In this document: in pieces, positions 18,435 to 27,203 of the stretch
How positions within the stretch are numbered: position 1 is the first letter of the stretch
Layout: each line of letters opens with the position of its first letter
Origin: RPQJ01 sp963696545
GTDB lineage: Bacteria; Pseudomonadota; Gammaproteobacteria; Steroidobacterales; Steroidobacteraceae
Reading direction: 5' to 3'
NCBI GenBank assembly: GCA_963696545.1
Contig: CAVOKQ010000012.1
Location: forward strand, 1 to 64,000
Length of the DNA: 64,000 bases
Notes under the pieces: model-generated
The model's database searches: none
What the model was told of the DNA's origin: nothing
Seen by the model: the letters and a program-made list of their open reading frames with translations, nothing else
Translations under genes and position numbers: made by a program

Positions 18435-20476
18435 AGCCGCCGATCGCGGAACAACGCCCGTTCGACGTGCGCGCGCCTCACGGCACGCGCGTCGACGAGT
18501 ATTACTGGCTGCGTGACGATGAGCGCGCCAGCAAGGACGTGCTCGCATACCTGCAGGCCGAGAACGACTACAAGGACGCGATGCTGGCGCGCCTCGCGCC
18601 GCTGCAGCGGCAGCTGTACGACGAGATCGTCGGCAGGATCAAGCAGGACGACTGCAGCGTCCCGTACCGCGAGCGTGGCTACTGGTATTACCGGCGTTTC
18701 GAGGCGGGCGGGGAGTATCCGCTGTACGCCCGGCGTCGCGACCTGCCGGAAGCACCCGAGCAGGTGATGCTCGACGTCGTCGAACTGGCGCGCGGAAGGG
18801 ACTTCTACGATCTCGGCGAGTTCGAGGTGAGCCCTGACAACCGGCTGCTCGCATTCGCCGACGACACCGTCGGACGACGGCAGTACACGCTGCGTTTCAA
18901 GGATCTCGAAACCGGGGCACTGCTGCCGGACGTGATTGCGAACGTGGAGCCGTCGATCGTCTGGACGGCGGACAGCCGGTCCGTGCTCTATGTCGAGAAG
19001 GATCCGGAGACATTGCTCGGCCTGCGCGTGCGGCGGCACGTATTGGGCACGGACCCGCGATCCGACGTGCTGGTGCACGAGGAAGCGGACGACGCTTTCT
19101 ACACCGACGTCGGGCGCAGCAAGGATGGCCGGTACCTGTTCATTTACTCGCAGAGCACCGTGTCGAGTGAGCAGCGCTGCGCCGACGTGTCCGATCCATT
19201 GCTCGTCTTTCGCGTGCTGCTGCCGAGGGAGCGCGACCACGAGTATCACGCCGAGCACTTCGACGGGCGCTGGATCGTCCGCACGAACTGGCAGGCGCCG
19301 AATTTCCGGCTGATGCAGGTGCCGGTGGGGCACGAGGGCGACCGGGCCCGCTGGGTCGATCTGGTCAGCCCGGACGGCGACACGTTCATTCATCGGTTCG
19401 ACGTGTTCCGCGATTGCCTGGCGATTGAGGAGCGTTCCGATGGCCTGCGGAAAGTCCGTGTGCGGCCGTGGGACGGCAGCCCGGAGTTCTTCCTCGCGTC
19501 GGACGAGCCGGCGTACCGGATGGCGCTCGGCGACAACGAGGAGATCGACAGCAGCGTGCTGCGCTACACGTACACGTCGCTGACGACACCGCCGACGACT
19601 TACGACCTCGACCTGCGCAGCGGCGAGCGCAGGCTGTTGAAGCAGGAGCCGGTACTCGGCGATTTCGATCCTGCGCATTACGTAACCGAATACCTCTGGG
19701 CGAGCGCGAGAGACGGCGAGCGTGTCCCGGTGGCGATCGTGCATCGGCGCGACCTGCGCCGTGACGGGACCGCGCCGCTGCTGCAATACGCCTACGGCTC
19801 GTACGGCCTGTCGTCGGACCCGGTGTTCTCGGCGCCGGTTCTTTCGCTGCTGGATCGCGGCTTCATCTATGCGGTCGCGCAGGTCCGCGGCGGGCAGGAG
19901 ATGGGACGGCGCTGGTACGATGACGGGCGGCTGCTCCGCAAGCGCAACACGTTCGACGATTTCGTGGACGTCACGCGGTTCCTGGTAGGCGAAGGCTACG
20001 CGGATCCGAAGCGCGTGTTCGCGAGGGGCGGCAGTGCGGGCGGCCTGCTGGTCGGCGCGGTCGCCAACCAGTCGCCGCAGGACTACGCAGGCATCGTCGC
20101 GCACGTGCCGTTCGTCGACGTCGTGACGACCATGCTCGACGAAAGCCTGCCGCTGACGACCAACGAGTACGACGAGTGGGGCAATCCGGCGGAGCCCGAG
20201 TACTATGAGTACATGCTGTCGTACTCGCCGTACGACAACGTCTCACCGCAGGACTATCCCGCAATGCTGGTGACCACGGGGCTGTGGGACAGCCAGGTGC
20301 AGTACTTCGAGCCCGCGAAATGGGTGGCGCGCCTGAGGCGCCTCAAGACGGATGCGAACCCGTTGCTGCTGCGCGTGAACATGGAAGCCGGGCACGGTGG
20401 CAAGTCGGGCCGCTTCCAGCGCTATCGCGAACTGGCCGAGGAGTATGCGTTCCTGATCGGCCTCGCGGAAAAATAG
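18431..20476 (+). CDS. ptrB: Oligopeptidase B-like S9 prolyl oligopeptidase family peptidase
   Basis: A 681-residue serine peptidase that cleaves small peptides, usually after basic residues. It has the PtrB-type opening GTRVDEYYWLRDDER, an N-terminal beta-propeller, then a C-terminal alpha/beta-hydrolase domain. The catalytic Ser lies in GGSAGGLL, the Asp in TTGLWDSQVQY and the His in AGHGGKSGR. The start is read as TTG at 18431 because it overlaps the M48 stop by 4 nt and gives the family's normal N-terminus; no in-frame ATG or GTG fits. No signal peptide is seen, so it is probably cytoplasmic. A 13-bp hairpin follows the stop. Oligopeptidase B is favoured over prolyl oligopeptidase by the N-terminal signature. 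Confidence 0.9.
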   Translation: MKPPIAEQRPFDVRAPHGTRVDEYYWLRDDERASKDVLAYLQAENDYKDAMLARLAPLQRQLYDEIVGRIKQDDCSVPYRERGYWYYRRFEAGGEYPLYARRRDLPEAPEQVMLDVVELARGRDFYDLGEFEVSPDNRLLAFADDTVGRRQYTLRFKDLETGALLPDVIANVEPSIVWTADSRSVLYVEKDPETLLGLRVRRHVLGTDPRSDVLVHEEADDAFYTDVGRSKDGRYLFIYSQSTVSSEQRCADVSDPLLVFRVLLPRERDHEYHAEHFDGRWIVRTNWQAPNFRLMQVPVGHEGDRARWVDLVSPDGDTFIHRFDVFRDCLAIEERSDGLRKVRVRPWDGSPEFFLASDEPAYRMALGDNEEIDSSVLRYTYTSLTTPPTTYDLDLRSGERRLLKQEPVLGDFDPAHYVTEYLWASARDGERVPVAIVHRRDLRRDGTAPLLQYAYGSYGLSSDPVFSAPVLSLLDRGFIYAVAQVRGGQEMGRRWYDDGRLLRKRNTFDDFVDVTRFLVGEGYADPKRVFARGGSAGGLLVGAVANQSPQDYAGIVAHVPFVDVVTTMLDESLPLTTNEYDEWGNPAEPEYYEYMLSYSPYDNVSPQDYPAMLVTTGLWDSQVQYFEPAKWVARLRRLKTDANPLLLRVNMEAGHGGKSGRFQRYRELAEEYAFLIGLAEK

Positions 20477-20496
20477 GCGACACGCTCCTTGTCGGA

Positions 20497-20526
20497 AGGG
20501 GACTTCCTCAAGGGAGGAAGTCCCCT
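20497..20526. terminator. Bidirectional hairpin between convergent S9 and M3 peptidase genes
   Basis: The 13-nt arm at 20497-20509 pairs perfectly with 20514-20526 around a 4-nt AAGG loop. It lies 20 bp after one stop and 7 bp from the other, so it can serve both strands. No long T-run is present on either side. Confidence 0.65.
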
Positions 20527-20533
20527 GTCTCCG

Positions 20534-22711
20534 TCAGTTGGCGCTCGGCGCGGGCGCGGCCTTCGCCGGCTCCGGGAACCCACGCTTGCGCATCAGCGCG
20601 CCGATGTCCGGGTCGCGGCCGCGGAACTCGCGGTACGCGTCGGCCGGATCGACCGTGTTGCCCTTCGACAGCAGTTCCTTCAGCTTCTTCGCCTGGGCCT
20701 TGTCCCACGGGCCGCCGGCCTCGATGAACGACTCCCAGGCGTCCGCCGTGATCGTGTCCGACCACAGGTAGCTGTAGTAGCCGGCCGAGTAGCCGTCGCC
20801 GCCGAAGATGTGCATGAACTGCGGCGTGCGGTGGCGCATCACGATCTCGCTCGGCATGTTGATCGCGGCGAGCGTGTCGCGCTCGAACGCATCCGGGTCG
20901 ATCGGCGCGCCCGCCGCGAGGTGCAGCTTCATGTCGACGATCGCGCTCGACAGGTACTCGACCGTCTTGAAGCCCTCGTTGAACTTCTCGGCCTTCTTGA
21001 TCTTCGCGACCAGTTCCGGCGGGATCGGCTTGCCGGTCTTGTAGTTGAGCGCGAAGCGATTGAGGATCTCGGGTGTCGCGAGCCAGTGCTCGAGCAACTG
21101 CGACGGGAACTCGACGTAGTCGCGCGCGACGTTCGTGCCGGACAGCGTCGGGTAGCTCACGTTCGAGCTGAGCCCGTGCAGCGCGTGCCCGAACTCGTGG
21201 AACAGCGTGGTCGCGTCGGTCCAGCTGATCAGCGTCGGCTCGCCCGGCTTGCCCTTCACGAAATTCGAGTTGTTCGAGACGATGGTCCTCACCTCGCCGT
21301 CGAAGCGCTCCTGGTTGCGGTACGCGTTCATCCAGGCGCCTGAGCGCTTGCCCTTGCGCGCGTACGGATCGAAGTACCACAGGCCGACGAGCCCGCCCTT
21401 GTCGTCCGTGACCTCCCAGACCTTCACGTCAGGGTGATAGACCGGGACCGAGCCCTGCTTGACCGGCTTGAAGCTGAAGCCGAGCAGTTCCTTCGCCATG
21501 TAGAACATGCCCTCGCGCAGGTTGTCGAGCTGCATGTAGGGCGTGATCTCGGTTTCGTCGAGGTCGTACTTCTCCTTGCGGACTTTCTCCGCGTAGTAGC
21601 GGTAGTCCCAGGGCTCGATCTTGATGCCGGCACCTTCCTTGTTCGCGATCGCCTGCATGTCGGCGACCTCCTCATGCACCCGCGCGACCGCCGCCGGCCA
21701 CACCGCCGTCATCAGCGCCATTGCGCGATCGGGATTCTTGGCCATCGAGTCCTCGAGCCGCCAGTGCGCGTGGCTCGCGTAGCCGAGCAGCTTGGCCCGC
21801 TCGTCGCGCAGCTTGAGGATCTGCGCGATCGTGGCGTTGTTGTCCGTGGCGCCACCGTTGTCGCCGCGGTTCACGAACATGCGCCAGACCTTCTCGCGCA
21901 AGTCGCGACGGTTCGAGTAGGTGAGGAACGGCTCGACGCTCGAGCGCGTGTTCTCGACCGCCCACTGGCCCTTCTTGCCACGGGACTCCGCCGCAAGCGC
22001 CTCGCCCTCGCGGATCGAGCCGGGCAGGCCGTCGAGGTCCGATTCCTTGTCGAGCAGGACCATCTCGCTGCCCTCGTCGGCGAGCACGTCCTGGCCGAAC
22101 TTCGTGTACAGCGATGCGAGCTCCTGGTTGATCTCGCCGAGGCGCTTCTTCTTCGCCGCGTCGAGCTTCGCGCCCGCGCGCACGAACTGCGTGTAGTTGT
22201 ACCAGGCGAGGCGCTTCTGCTCGGGCGTCAGGTTCGACGTCTCGCGCGCGTCATAGACGGCAGAGATGCGCTTGAACAGCGCTTCGTTCTGATAAATCTG
22301 ATCGAAGAAACCGGCCAGCTTCGGCTCCATCTCGCGCTCGACGGCCTGCACGGCGTCGTCGTTCATCGTCGAGCTGTAGACGTTGTAGACGGTGCCCGCG
22401 CGGCTCAGCGCGCGGCCGCCGCGCTCGAGTTCCGCGATCGTGTTCTCGAACGTCGGCGGCGCCGGGTCATTCGCGATCTGCTCGATCTCGGCGAGGCTGC
22501 GGGCCATGCCCACCTCGAGTGCCGGCGCGAGCATGTCCACCTTGACCTTGTCGAACGGCGGCACGCCACCGTACGGCCCGGTCCACGGCGCGACGAGCGG
22601 TGCCGCAAGTTGCTGCTGCTTCTCGGAAGGAGCGTTGGCGGCCATGGCTGCGCTGGCTGCAGTGAGCACGGCGACGATGCCGGCTCCCGTGAGTGCGGTC
22701 TTGAATGACAT
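20534..22711 (-). CDS. Exported M3 family peptidase (peptidyl-dipeptidase Dcp-like)
   Basis: A 725-residue zinc metallopeptidase of the thimet/Dcp family. Residues 1-25 form a signal peptide ending near ASAAMAA, so it acts in the periplasm. The catalytic motif is H505-E-F-G-H509 inside LFHEFGHALHGLSS, followed about 25 residues later by the third-ligand region DYVEFPSQLLEHW. These enzymes remove C-terminal dipeptides or cut short oligopeptides. The ATG at 22711 is chosen over one at 22750 because GAGGA lies just before it and it gives a clean signal peptide. It converges on the S9 peptidase gene. Confidence 0.93.
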   Translation of the reverse strand: MSFKTALTGAGIVAVLTAASAAMAANAPSEKQQQLAAPLVAPWTGPYGGVPPFDKVKVDMLAPALEVGMARSLAEIEQIANDPAPPTFENTIAELERGGRALSRAGTVYNVYSSTMNDDAVQAVEREMEPKLAGFFDQIYQNEALFKRISAVYDARETSNLTPEQKRLAWYNYTQFVRAGAKLDAAKKKRLGEINQELASLYTKFGQDVLADEGSEMVLLDKESDLDGLPGSIREGEALAAESRGKKGQWAVENTRSSVEPFLTYSNRRDLREKVWRMFVNRGDNGGATDNNATIAQILKLRDERAKLLGYASHAHWRLEDSMAKNPDRAMALMTAVWPAAVARVHEEVADMQAIANKEGAGIKIEPWDYRYYAEKVRKEKYDLDETEITPYMQLDNLREGMFYMAKELLGFSFKPVKQGSVPVYHPDVKVWEVTDDKGGLVGLWYFDPYARKGKRSGAWMNAYRNQERFDGEVRTIVSNNSNFVKGKPGEPTLISWTDATTLFHEFGHALHGLSSNVSYPTLSGTNVARDYVEFPSQLLEHWLATPEILNRFALNYKTGKPIPPELVAKIKKAEKFNEGFKTVEYLSSAIVDMKLHLAAGAPIDPDAFERDTLAAINMPSEIVMRHRTPQFMHIFGGDGYSAGYYSYLWSDTITADAWESFIEAGGPWDKAQAKKLKELLSKGNTVDPADAYREFRGRDPDIGALMRKRGFPEPAKAAPAPSAN

Positions 22712-22871
22712 CGGATTCCTCGGCGGTCGCTGTTGCATTGGCCCGGCCACGACTGCCGTCCCGGAAAAGGACGGCTGCCGGCACGGGCAGGGGCCGCAAG
22801 GTTACCGGACTGGACGCGATTTCCGAACCCCCGGCGCCGATTTGCTGCGCCGGGGTGTTCGGATGCTGCGA

Positions 22872-23279
22872 CTAGCGGCGGCGGCCTCCGCCACCACCCA
22901 TCGGGCGCGGCGTCGGACGAGGCGCGGGCCGGGCCGATGGCGCAGGCGCCGGGCGAGCCGCAGGCGCGGGTGCCGGGCGCGTCGTGGGCCGCGAGGACGG
23001 CAGGTTCCCGGGACCTGCCGGCAAGGTCGTCGGCCGATCCGCGCCATTCCCGGGCCGCTCCGGCCGGTCCGGCGGATTGATGATGATGTCGCCACCGTCG
23101 TAGCAGCACGGGTAGCCCGGGTAGTACCCGGGGTAGTAGCCGCCCGGGTAATACCCGGAGCCGTAATACGCACCGCCGCTGACGGTCGTGCCGCCATACC
23201 CCGACGATTCGCAACCAGCAAGGGCGGCGAGACCCAGCGCCGCGACCACGGCGACGAGGCGACGATTAACGCGGCTCAT
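22872..23279 (-). CDS. Small Gly/Tyr/Pro-rich lipoprotein
   Basis: A 135-residue protein of unrecognised family. Residues 1-22 are a lipoprotein signal (lipobox LAGC with Cys near 23). Then comes a GYYPGGYYPGYYPGYP-type Tyr/Gly/Pro repeat with a CC pair, a DIIINPP patch, and a long Pro/Ala/Arg-rich low-complexity tail ending GGGGGRRR. It looks like a surface-exposed, disordered lipoprotein. Its ATG overlaps the stop of the upstream VOC gene (ATGA, 23276-23279), so the two are translationally coupled and probably work in the same envelope compartment. Function is unknown. Confidence 0.75.
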   Translation of the reverse strand: MSRVNRRLVAVVAALGLAALAGCESSGYGGTTVSGGAYYGSGYYPGGYYPGYYPGYPCCYDGGDIIINPPDRPERPGNGADRPTTLPAGPGNLPSSRPTTRPAPAPAARPAPAPSARPAPRPTPRPMGGGGGRRR

Positions 23280-24184
23280 TTTGCCTCCCTGGCGCGGCTG
23301 GCCCATTCGGCGACGGCAAACACTGCCCCGGTCGGGTCGACCAGGATCGCGACCGGCGTGCCGTGCAGCTCGCGCGGCTGCATGACCACGCGAGCACCGG
23401 CGGCCGATGCACTGGCGACGGTCTCCGGCACGCTCTTGACGCGGATGTACGGCACCCAGGCCGTGGGAGTCTTCCCGGGCTTGGGCATGATGCCCGCTCG
23501 TGCATAGCCGCCGGAACGCAGCTGGAATCCAGTCGATTCGCCCTTCGCGGCGCCGTCGGCGACGTCGTATCCGGCGACGCCTTTGTAGAACGCCGCCATC
23601 TTCGCCGCATCGGTGGCCCACAGCTCAATCCACAGCCACTGGTTGTCTTCGCCGAGGTAGTCGTCGGGATCGCCGGTGGCGGAGTTGATCACGCCGAACA
23701 GGCCGCCTTCCGGGTCCGCGAACAATGCCGCAGTGCCGCGCCCGCCGAGTTGCTGCGGCGCCATCAGCACCTTGCCGCCATCTTTCTCGACCCAGTTCGC
23801 AGCGGCCTGCACGTCCGGCACCGAGATCAGGCCGACCCAGCGCGCCGCGCGCTGCTTCTTCTCGTCCTTGCGAGGTGACGCGTAGACCATCCCGCCGATC
23901 GGTGTCCCGCCGGACAGCACGACCGTGTAGGTCTTGAGGTCATCCTCGGGGCCGTACGTCTCGAACGTCCAGCCGAAGACCTTGCCGTAAAACTCCGCTG
24001 CCATGCCCACGTCGCGCGTGAGGAGCTCGCCCCACACGAAGCGCCCGGTCGAGCGTGCGTCGGTGGGAACCTGCGTAATCGGCGGCCAGTAGGTGTCCGC
24101 GGAGGCGATCGGGGTCGCCGTCCCGGCCAGCAGGCCGACCAGCGCGAAGATAGCTCCTCCGCGCCACAAGCGTCGATGCGTCAA
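23276..24184 (-). CDS. Exported double VOC (glyoxalase/bleomycin-resistance fold) protein
   Basis: A 302-residue protein with an N-terminal signal segment (GGAIFALVGLLAG, cleavage near IASA) and two tandem VOC modules. The first is around GRFVWGELLTRDVGMAAEFYG to FADPEGGLFGVI, the second from WLWIELWATDAAKMAAFYKG to VDPTGAVFAVAEW. VOC folds bind a metal or small ligand; the exact activity is not predictable. The start is read as TTG at 24184 because AAGGAG lies 7 nt upstream; an ATG 42 nt further up lacks a ribosome site. Most VOC proteins are cytoplasmic, so the signal peptide is notable. It is coupled to the downstream lipoprotein gene. Confidence 0.82.
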   Translation of the reverse strand: MTHRRLWRGGAIFALVGLLAGTATPIASADTYWPPITQVPTDARSTGRFVWGELLTRDVGMAAEFYGKVFGWTFETYGPEDDLKTYTVVLSGGTPIGGMVYASPRKDEKKQRAARWVGLISVPDVQAAANWVEKDGGKVLMAPQQLGGRGTAALFADPEGGLFGVINSATGDPDDYLGEDNQWLWIELWATDAAKMAAFYKGVAGYDVADGAAKGESTGFQLRSGGYARAGIMPKPGKTPTAWVPYIRVKSVPETVASASAAGARVVMQPRELHGTPVAILVDPTGAVFAVAEWASRAREAK

Positions 24185-24242
24185 GTGATTTCTCCTTGTT
24201 CCAGCGCTCTGCCGGGCATGCTGCACGGTCGTTGTACCAATA

Positions 24243-24590
24243 TCAAACCGGGCCGGGGCCGCGTTGATTCCCCAAGCGGTGCCGGCCGGTCAGCCACGCG
24301 GCGGCCAGCGTCACCGCAGCCACTGCGCCCAGGATCGCCAGCATCCTCAAGTAGGGCCGGCCGCTCGCCGCGCGGTCCGAGGCGAGTGACCACGCCGTGC
24401 GCAGCCACTCCAGTGCGCCGAGCAGCAGCGCGACGCGCAGAACGCGGGCCGCCCAGCGCTGGCGCACGAACAACAGGGCAATCGATGCGAACGACAACGC
24501 CGCAAGCGGGAACAGCGCGGCGCGGAAGAAGTGCGCCGCGAGCAGCAGCAGCGCCAGCACGGGCAGGGCAATGCCGAGGGCCCGAGCCAT
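24243..24590 (-). CDS. Small hypothetical inner-membrane protein
   Basis: A 115-residue protein with three or four hydrophobic segments (about 3-25, 27-43, 50-65 and 82-105) separated by short Arg-rich loops. No family is recognised. The ATG at 24590 lies 11 nt after the DUF1840 stop; an in-frame GTG at 24617 would overlap that gene and is also possible. Co-directional spacing suggests co-transcription with DUF1840. The hydrophobic pattern and GC-codon bias support a real gene, but no conserved motif confirms it. Confidence 0.6.
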   Translation of the reverse strand: MARALGIALPVLALLLLAAHFFRAALFPLAALSFASIALLFVRQRWAARVLRVALLLGALEWLRTAWSLASDRAASGRPYLRMLAILGAVAAVTLAAAWLTGRHRLGNQRGPGPV

Positions 24591-24601
24591 CGTGGCGCGA
24601 G

Positions 24602-24931
24602 CTACGCCCGTTCCCACATCAGGTCGGAGCCGCGATCGATCGCCGTGCGCACCATGTCGAGCAGCGGTACGGCCCGCGTGCGCAGCGTGATCGCCGGCTC
24701 GCGCTCGCGGCCTTCCTCGTCGCCGTCGTCGGGCGGAGGAGGGGCGGCACTGCCGGTCGAGTCACCCGACACCTCGAGCATGCGCTGCAGGTTCGCGAGT
24801 GCCGCGGGCAGGTCCGCGGCAAGGATCGCGCCCGGCACCGTTCCGGTGTGCCCCATGCCCTTCAGCAGTGCGACCGCGGCGTCGCCGTGCATCGTGAGCT
24901 TTCCGTAGCGAGTCGAGAACTTGACGATCAC
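24602..24931 (-). CDS. DUF1840 family protein
   Basis: A 109-residue cytoplasmic protein matching DUF1840. The N-terminal VIVKFSTRYGKLTMHGDAAV is followed by LLKGMGHTGTVPGAILAADL, the most conserved part of the family. The middle is Pro/Asp/Glu-rich and the C-terminus is a short helix (LLDMVRTAIDRGSDLMWE). The GTG at 24931 is chosen because the family begins at this point. Function is unknown. The enoyl-CoA hydratase gene is divergent, with 72 bp between the starts. Confidence 0.85.
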   Translation of the reverse strand: MIVKFSTRYGKLTMHGDAAVALLKGMGHTGTVPGAILAADLPAALANLQRMLEVSGDSTGSAAPPPPDDGDEEGREREPAITLRTRAVPLLDMVRTAIDRGSDLMWERA

Positions 24932-25003
24932 GGCGAGCCACGCATGCGATTGGAAGATCGTGCGATCATAACTCCCGGTGCAACCGCATACGAGGCCCGT
25001 GGC

Positions 25004-25807
25004 ATGGAGTTCGCGAACCTGCTCTGCGAGCGCAAGGACAGTGTCCTGGTCGTTACGCTGAATCGTCCCCAGAAACTGAACAGTCTGTCGCTGGGGCTGT
25101 TGAAGGACCTGAAGGCCTGTGCCGAGTCGATCCAGAAGGACAGTAGCCTGCGCGCCGTGCTGCTCACGGGTGCGGGCCGTGGCTTCTGCGCGGGCGCCGA
25201 CCTGACGGACCCCGACAGTTTTCCCGCCGCGGGCCAGTCCATGGGCCAGCTGATGGCGGCGCGCCTGCGCGAGTACTACAACCCGGCGGCGCTGATGTGG
25301 TGCAACCTGCCGGTACCCCTGGTCGTCGGGCTGAACGGAGTCTCGGCGGGTGCCGGCGCCTCGCTCGCGCTGACCGGCGACATCACGGTCGCGGCGCAAT
25401 CGGCCAGTCTCACGTTCGTCTTCGCACCGAAGCTCGGGCTCGTGCCCGACATGGGTGGAACGTACTTTCTCGCCCGGCGCATCGGCGAGGCGCGTGCCCG
25501 CGCGTTCGCGCTCACCGGCCAGACCATCGGGGCGGAGGAAGCTGCGCGAATCGGGCTGATCGCGGAATGCGTCGAGGATGCGAAGTTCGCTGCGCGCGCG
25601 CTCGAAGTGGCGCAGGCGCTTGCGGCCGGACCTCGCGCGGCGTTCCTCGGCGTCCGTTCGCTGATGGCCTCCGCAGTCACCGCGAGCCTGGCCGCGCAGC
25701 TGGAGGCCGAGGCCGCGGCACAGGCGAAGCTCGGTGATAGTCCCGACTTCGTCGAGGGTGTGCTCGCGTTCCGGGAGAAGCGAGCGCCGAAGTTCGGCGC
25801 ACGCTGA
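25004..25807 (+). CDS. Enoyl-CoA hydratase/isomerase family protein
   Basis: A 267-residue crotonase-fold protein that hydrates or isomerises an enoyl-CoA. The CoA-binding/oxyanion segments GRGFCAGADLTD (about 60-72) and GVSAGAGASLALTGDI (about 107-122) are present, as is the PKLGLVPDMGGTYFLARRIG region. The conserved active-site glutamate in this last segment is replaced by Asp (VPDMGG), a pattern seen in PaaG-type ring isomerases. The ATG follows ACGAGG by 8 nt; an in-frame extension upstream has no family homology. Confidence 0.9.
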   Translation: MEFANLLCERKDSVLVVTLNRPQKLNSLSLGLLKDLKACAESIQKDSSLRAVLLTGAGRGFCAGADLTDPDSFPAAGQSMGQLMAARLREYYNPAALMWCNLPVPLVVGLNGVSAGAGASLALTGDITVAAQSASLTFVFAPKLGLVPDMGGTYFLARRIGEARARAFALTGQTIGAEEAARIGLIAECVEDAKFAARALEVAQALAAGPRAAFLGVRSLMASAVTASLAAQLEAEAAAQAKLGDSPDFVEGVLAFREKRAPKFGAR

Positions 25808-25820
25808 GCCGGGAGGAAGC

Positions 25821-26342
25821 TCAGTCGCCCGGTTCGTCGCCGATCCGGTTTTTGACGAACAGCTGGGTGCGCATCGTCACCTCGCCGGAATGGCGATCGT
25901 GCGTGGCGATGCCGTAGCTCGCATATTTCTGCTCCAGGCTCACGTCGAGCCCGGGGCCGCCGACCCAGCGTCCGCCGCCGAGGACCACGTTCAGCCCCTC
26001 GCGCCATGCGCTCGGCGGGTCGCTCATCGAGATCACTCCGTCCACGCCTCGGGCGAGCGCCTCGATGATCAGCGAGGTGTCGGAAGCCGGGATCACCGCG
26101 ATCAGCGGGTGCGTGGGAAACTGGGCACGGGCCGTGCGGACGATGTCCGTCGATTCGGTGCAGTCGACGATCAGTGCTTCCCGGGGCTCCTTCTCTCGGG
26201 CCATCGTGAAACGCACCACGTCGCCGACGTAGCCCTCGAGTTCCTGCCTGAACCGCGGCGAATGCGAATAGACACGGCACACGGGCAGGTCCTCGCGCCA
26301 CGGGTCGGACTGTGACTTCAAGGTGAGAGTGTCGTTGCTCAC
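25821..26342 (-). CDS. Pseudo-receiver-like protein without output domain
   Basis: A 173-residue protein whose middle resembles a response-regulator receiver fold: a DCTESTD stretch after a hydrophobic strand (EALIVD), HPLIAVIPASD as a second strand, LIIEALARGVDGVISM as the alpha4/beta5 region, and the linker WREGLNVVLGGGRWV as found before a LuxR-type helix-turn-helix. The helix-turn-helix itself is absent; the tail instead mentions a short HSGEVTMRTQLFV segment. The start is read as GTG at 26342, after AAGGGA. No partner kinase is nearby. The assignment is from pattern only; it could be an unrelated alpha/beta protein. Confidence 0.5.
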   Translation of the reverse strand: MSNDTLTLKSQSDPWREDLPVCRVYSHSPRFRQELEGYVGDVVRFTMAREKEPREALIVDCTESTDIVRTARAQFPTHPLIAVIPASDTSLIIEALARGVDGVISMSDPPSAWREGLNVVLGGGRWVGGPGLDVSLEQKYASYGIATHDRHSGEVTMRTQLFVKNRIGDEPGD

Positions 26343-26471
26343 GTACCGGTTCCCTTTCGTCCCAGCGGCACAGATCGCCGTGGACGACAATTTAACCGGA
26401 TGCGCCCCGCGGACCACGGAACCGGCGCGAAAGCGCGGAAAAACTGCGCGGCCGATCACAACTCGGGCGCG

Positions 26472-27203
26472 TCAGGCAACCTCGGACAGGTACTTCGGCA
26501 GCATCGCGAGCCACGTGGGCCAGTCGTGGTCCACGCCCGCGCCCCAGTCGTCGACACGGTTCGGGATGCCCTTCGAGCCGAGCACGTGCGCCATTCGCCA
26601 CGATTCGCCAGGATCCTCCCAGCGGCCCGATCCGGTCGCAAGGATCACGAATCGGCGGCGCAGCGTGTCGAGCTGCCAGCCCTCGCCCAGGTTCGGCACG
26701 AAGTGCAGCGGCGAGGAGAAATAGAAGTCTTCGCTCCAGCGGCCCTGCAGGTACTTCGACAGGTCGTACGTGCCGCTCATGCCGAGTGCCATCCAGAATG
26801 CGTCCGGGTGGCGGCACAGGCTCGCGACCGCGAAGAATGCGCCGTATGACGCGCCCGTCGCGATGATCTCGATGTCGTGCGCAGCGCAGTCGTTGCGGAT
26901 CAGCGGCACCACCTCGTGGTAGACGTAGTCGTGGAAGCGGTTCTGCACCAGCGAGCAGTACTCGGGCGAGTGCTGGTTCGAGATCCAGTGCTGTCCCGCG
27001 ACACCGTCGATCGAGTAGACCTTGATGCGACCCGCGTCGATCAGGCCGGCGAGCGCCCCGATCAGCCCGTGGCGCTCGGCCTCCTCGCAGTCGCCGCCCG
27101 CGGTCGGGAACAGCAGCACGGGCTTGCCGTAGTGGCCCCAGCGCACGACCCGGGCATCGCGCGGCAGGCGATGCGTCTGCCAGCTGAACCAGTCTTTCTT
27201 CAT
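26472..27203 (-). CDS. Putative esterase D-type alpha/beta hydrolase (operon gene 4)
   Basis: A 243-residue alpha/beta hydrolase of the esterase D type (PF00756-like). The nucleophile Ser119 lies in GASYGAF and the likely catalytic His226 in GVDHDWPTW. The N-terminal GKPVLLFPTAGGDCEEAERHG segment supplies the oxyanion region. No signal peptide is seen, so it is cytoplasmic. Its ATG overlaps the ATP-grasp stop by 4 nt (27200-27203), so the two are coupled. It is the last gene of a four-gene operon that also holds a second esterase and an S51-like peptidase. The substrate is unknown; an ester or peptide product of the ATP-grasp enzyme is a reasonable guess. Confidence 0.85.
   Translation of the reverse strand: MKKDWFSWQTHRLPRDARVVRWGHYGKPVLLFPTAGGDCEEAERHGLIGALAGLIDAGRIKVYSIDGVAGQHWISNQHSPEYCSLVQNRFHDYVYHEVVPLIRNDCAAHDIEIIATGASYGAFFAVASLCRHPDAFWMALGMSGTYDLSKYLQGRWSEDFYFSSPLHFVPNLGEGWQLDTLRRRFVILATGSGRWEDPGESWRMAHVLGSKGIPNRVDDWGAGVDHDWPTWLAMLPKYLSEVA

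Noticed and set aside
24176..25003. In-frame upstream extension of the enoyl-CoA hydratase
   Set aside because: It is antisense to DUF1840 and the small membrane protein and has no crotonase sequence. The ATG at 25004 has a good ribosome site.
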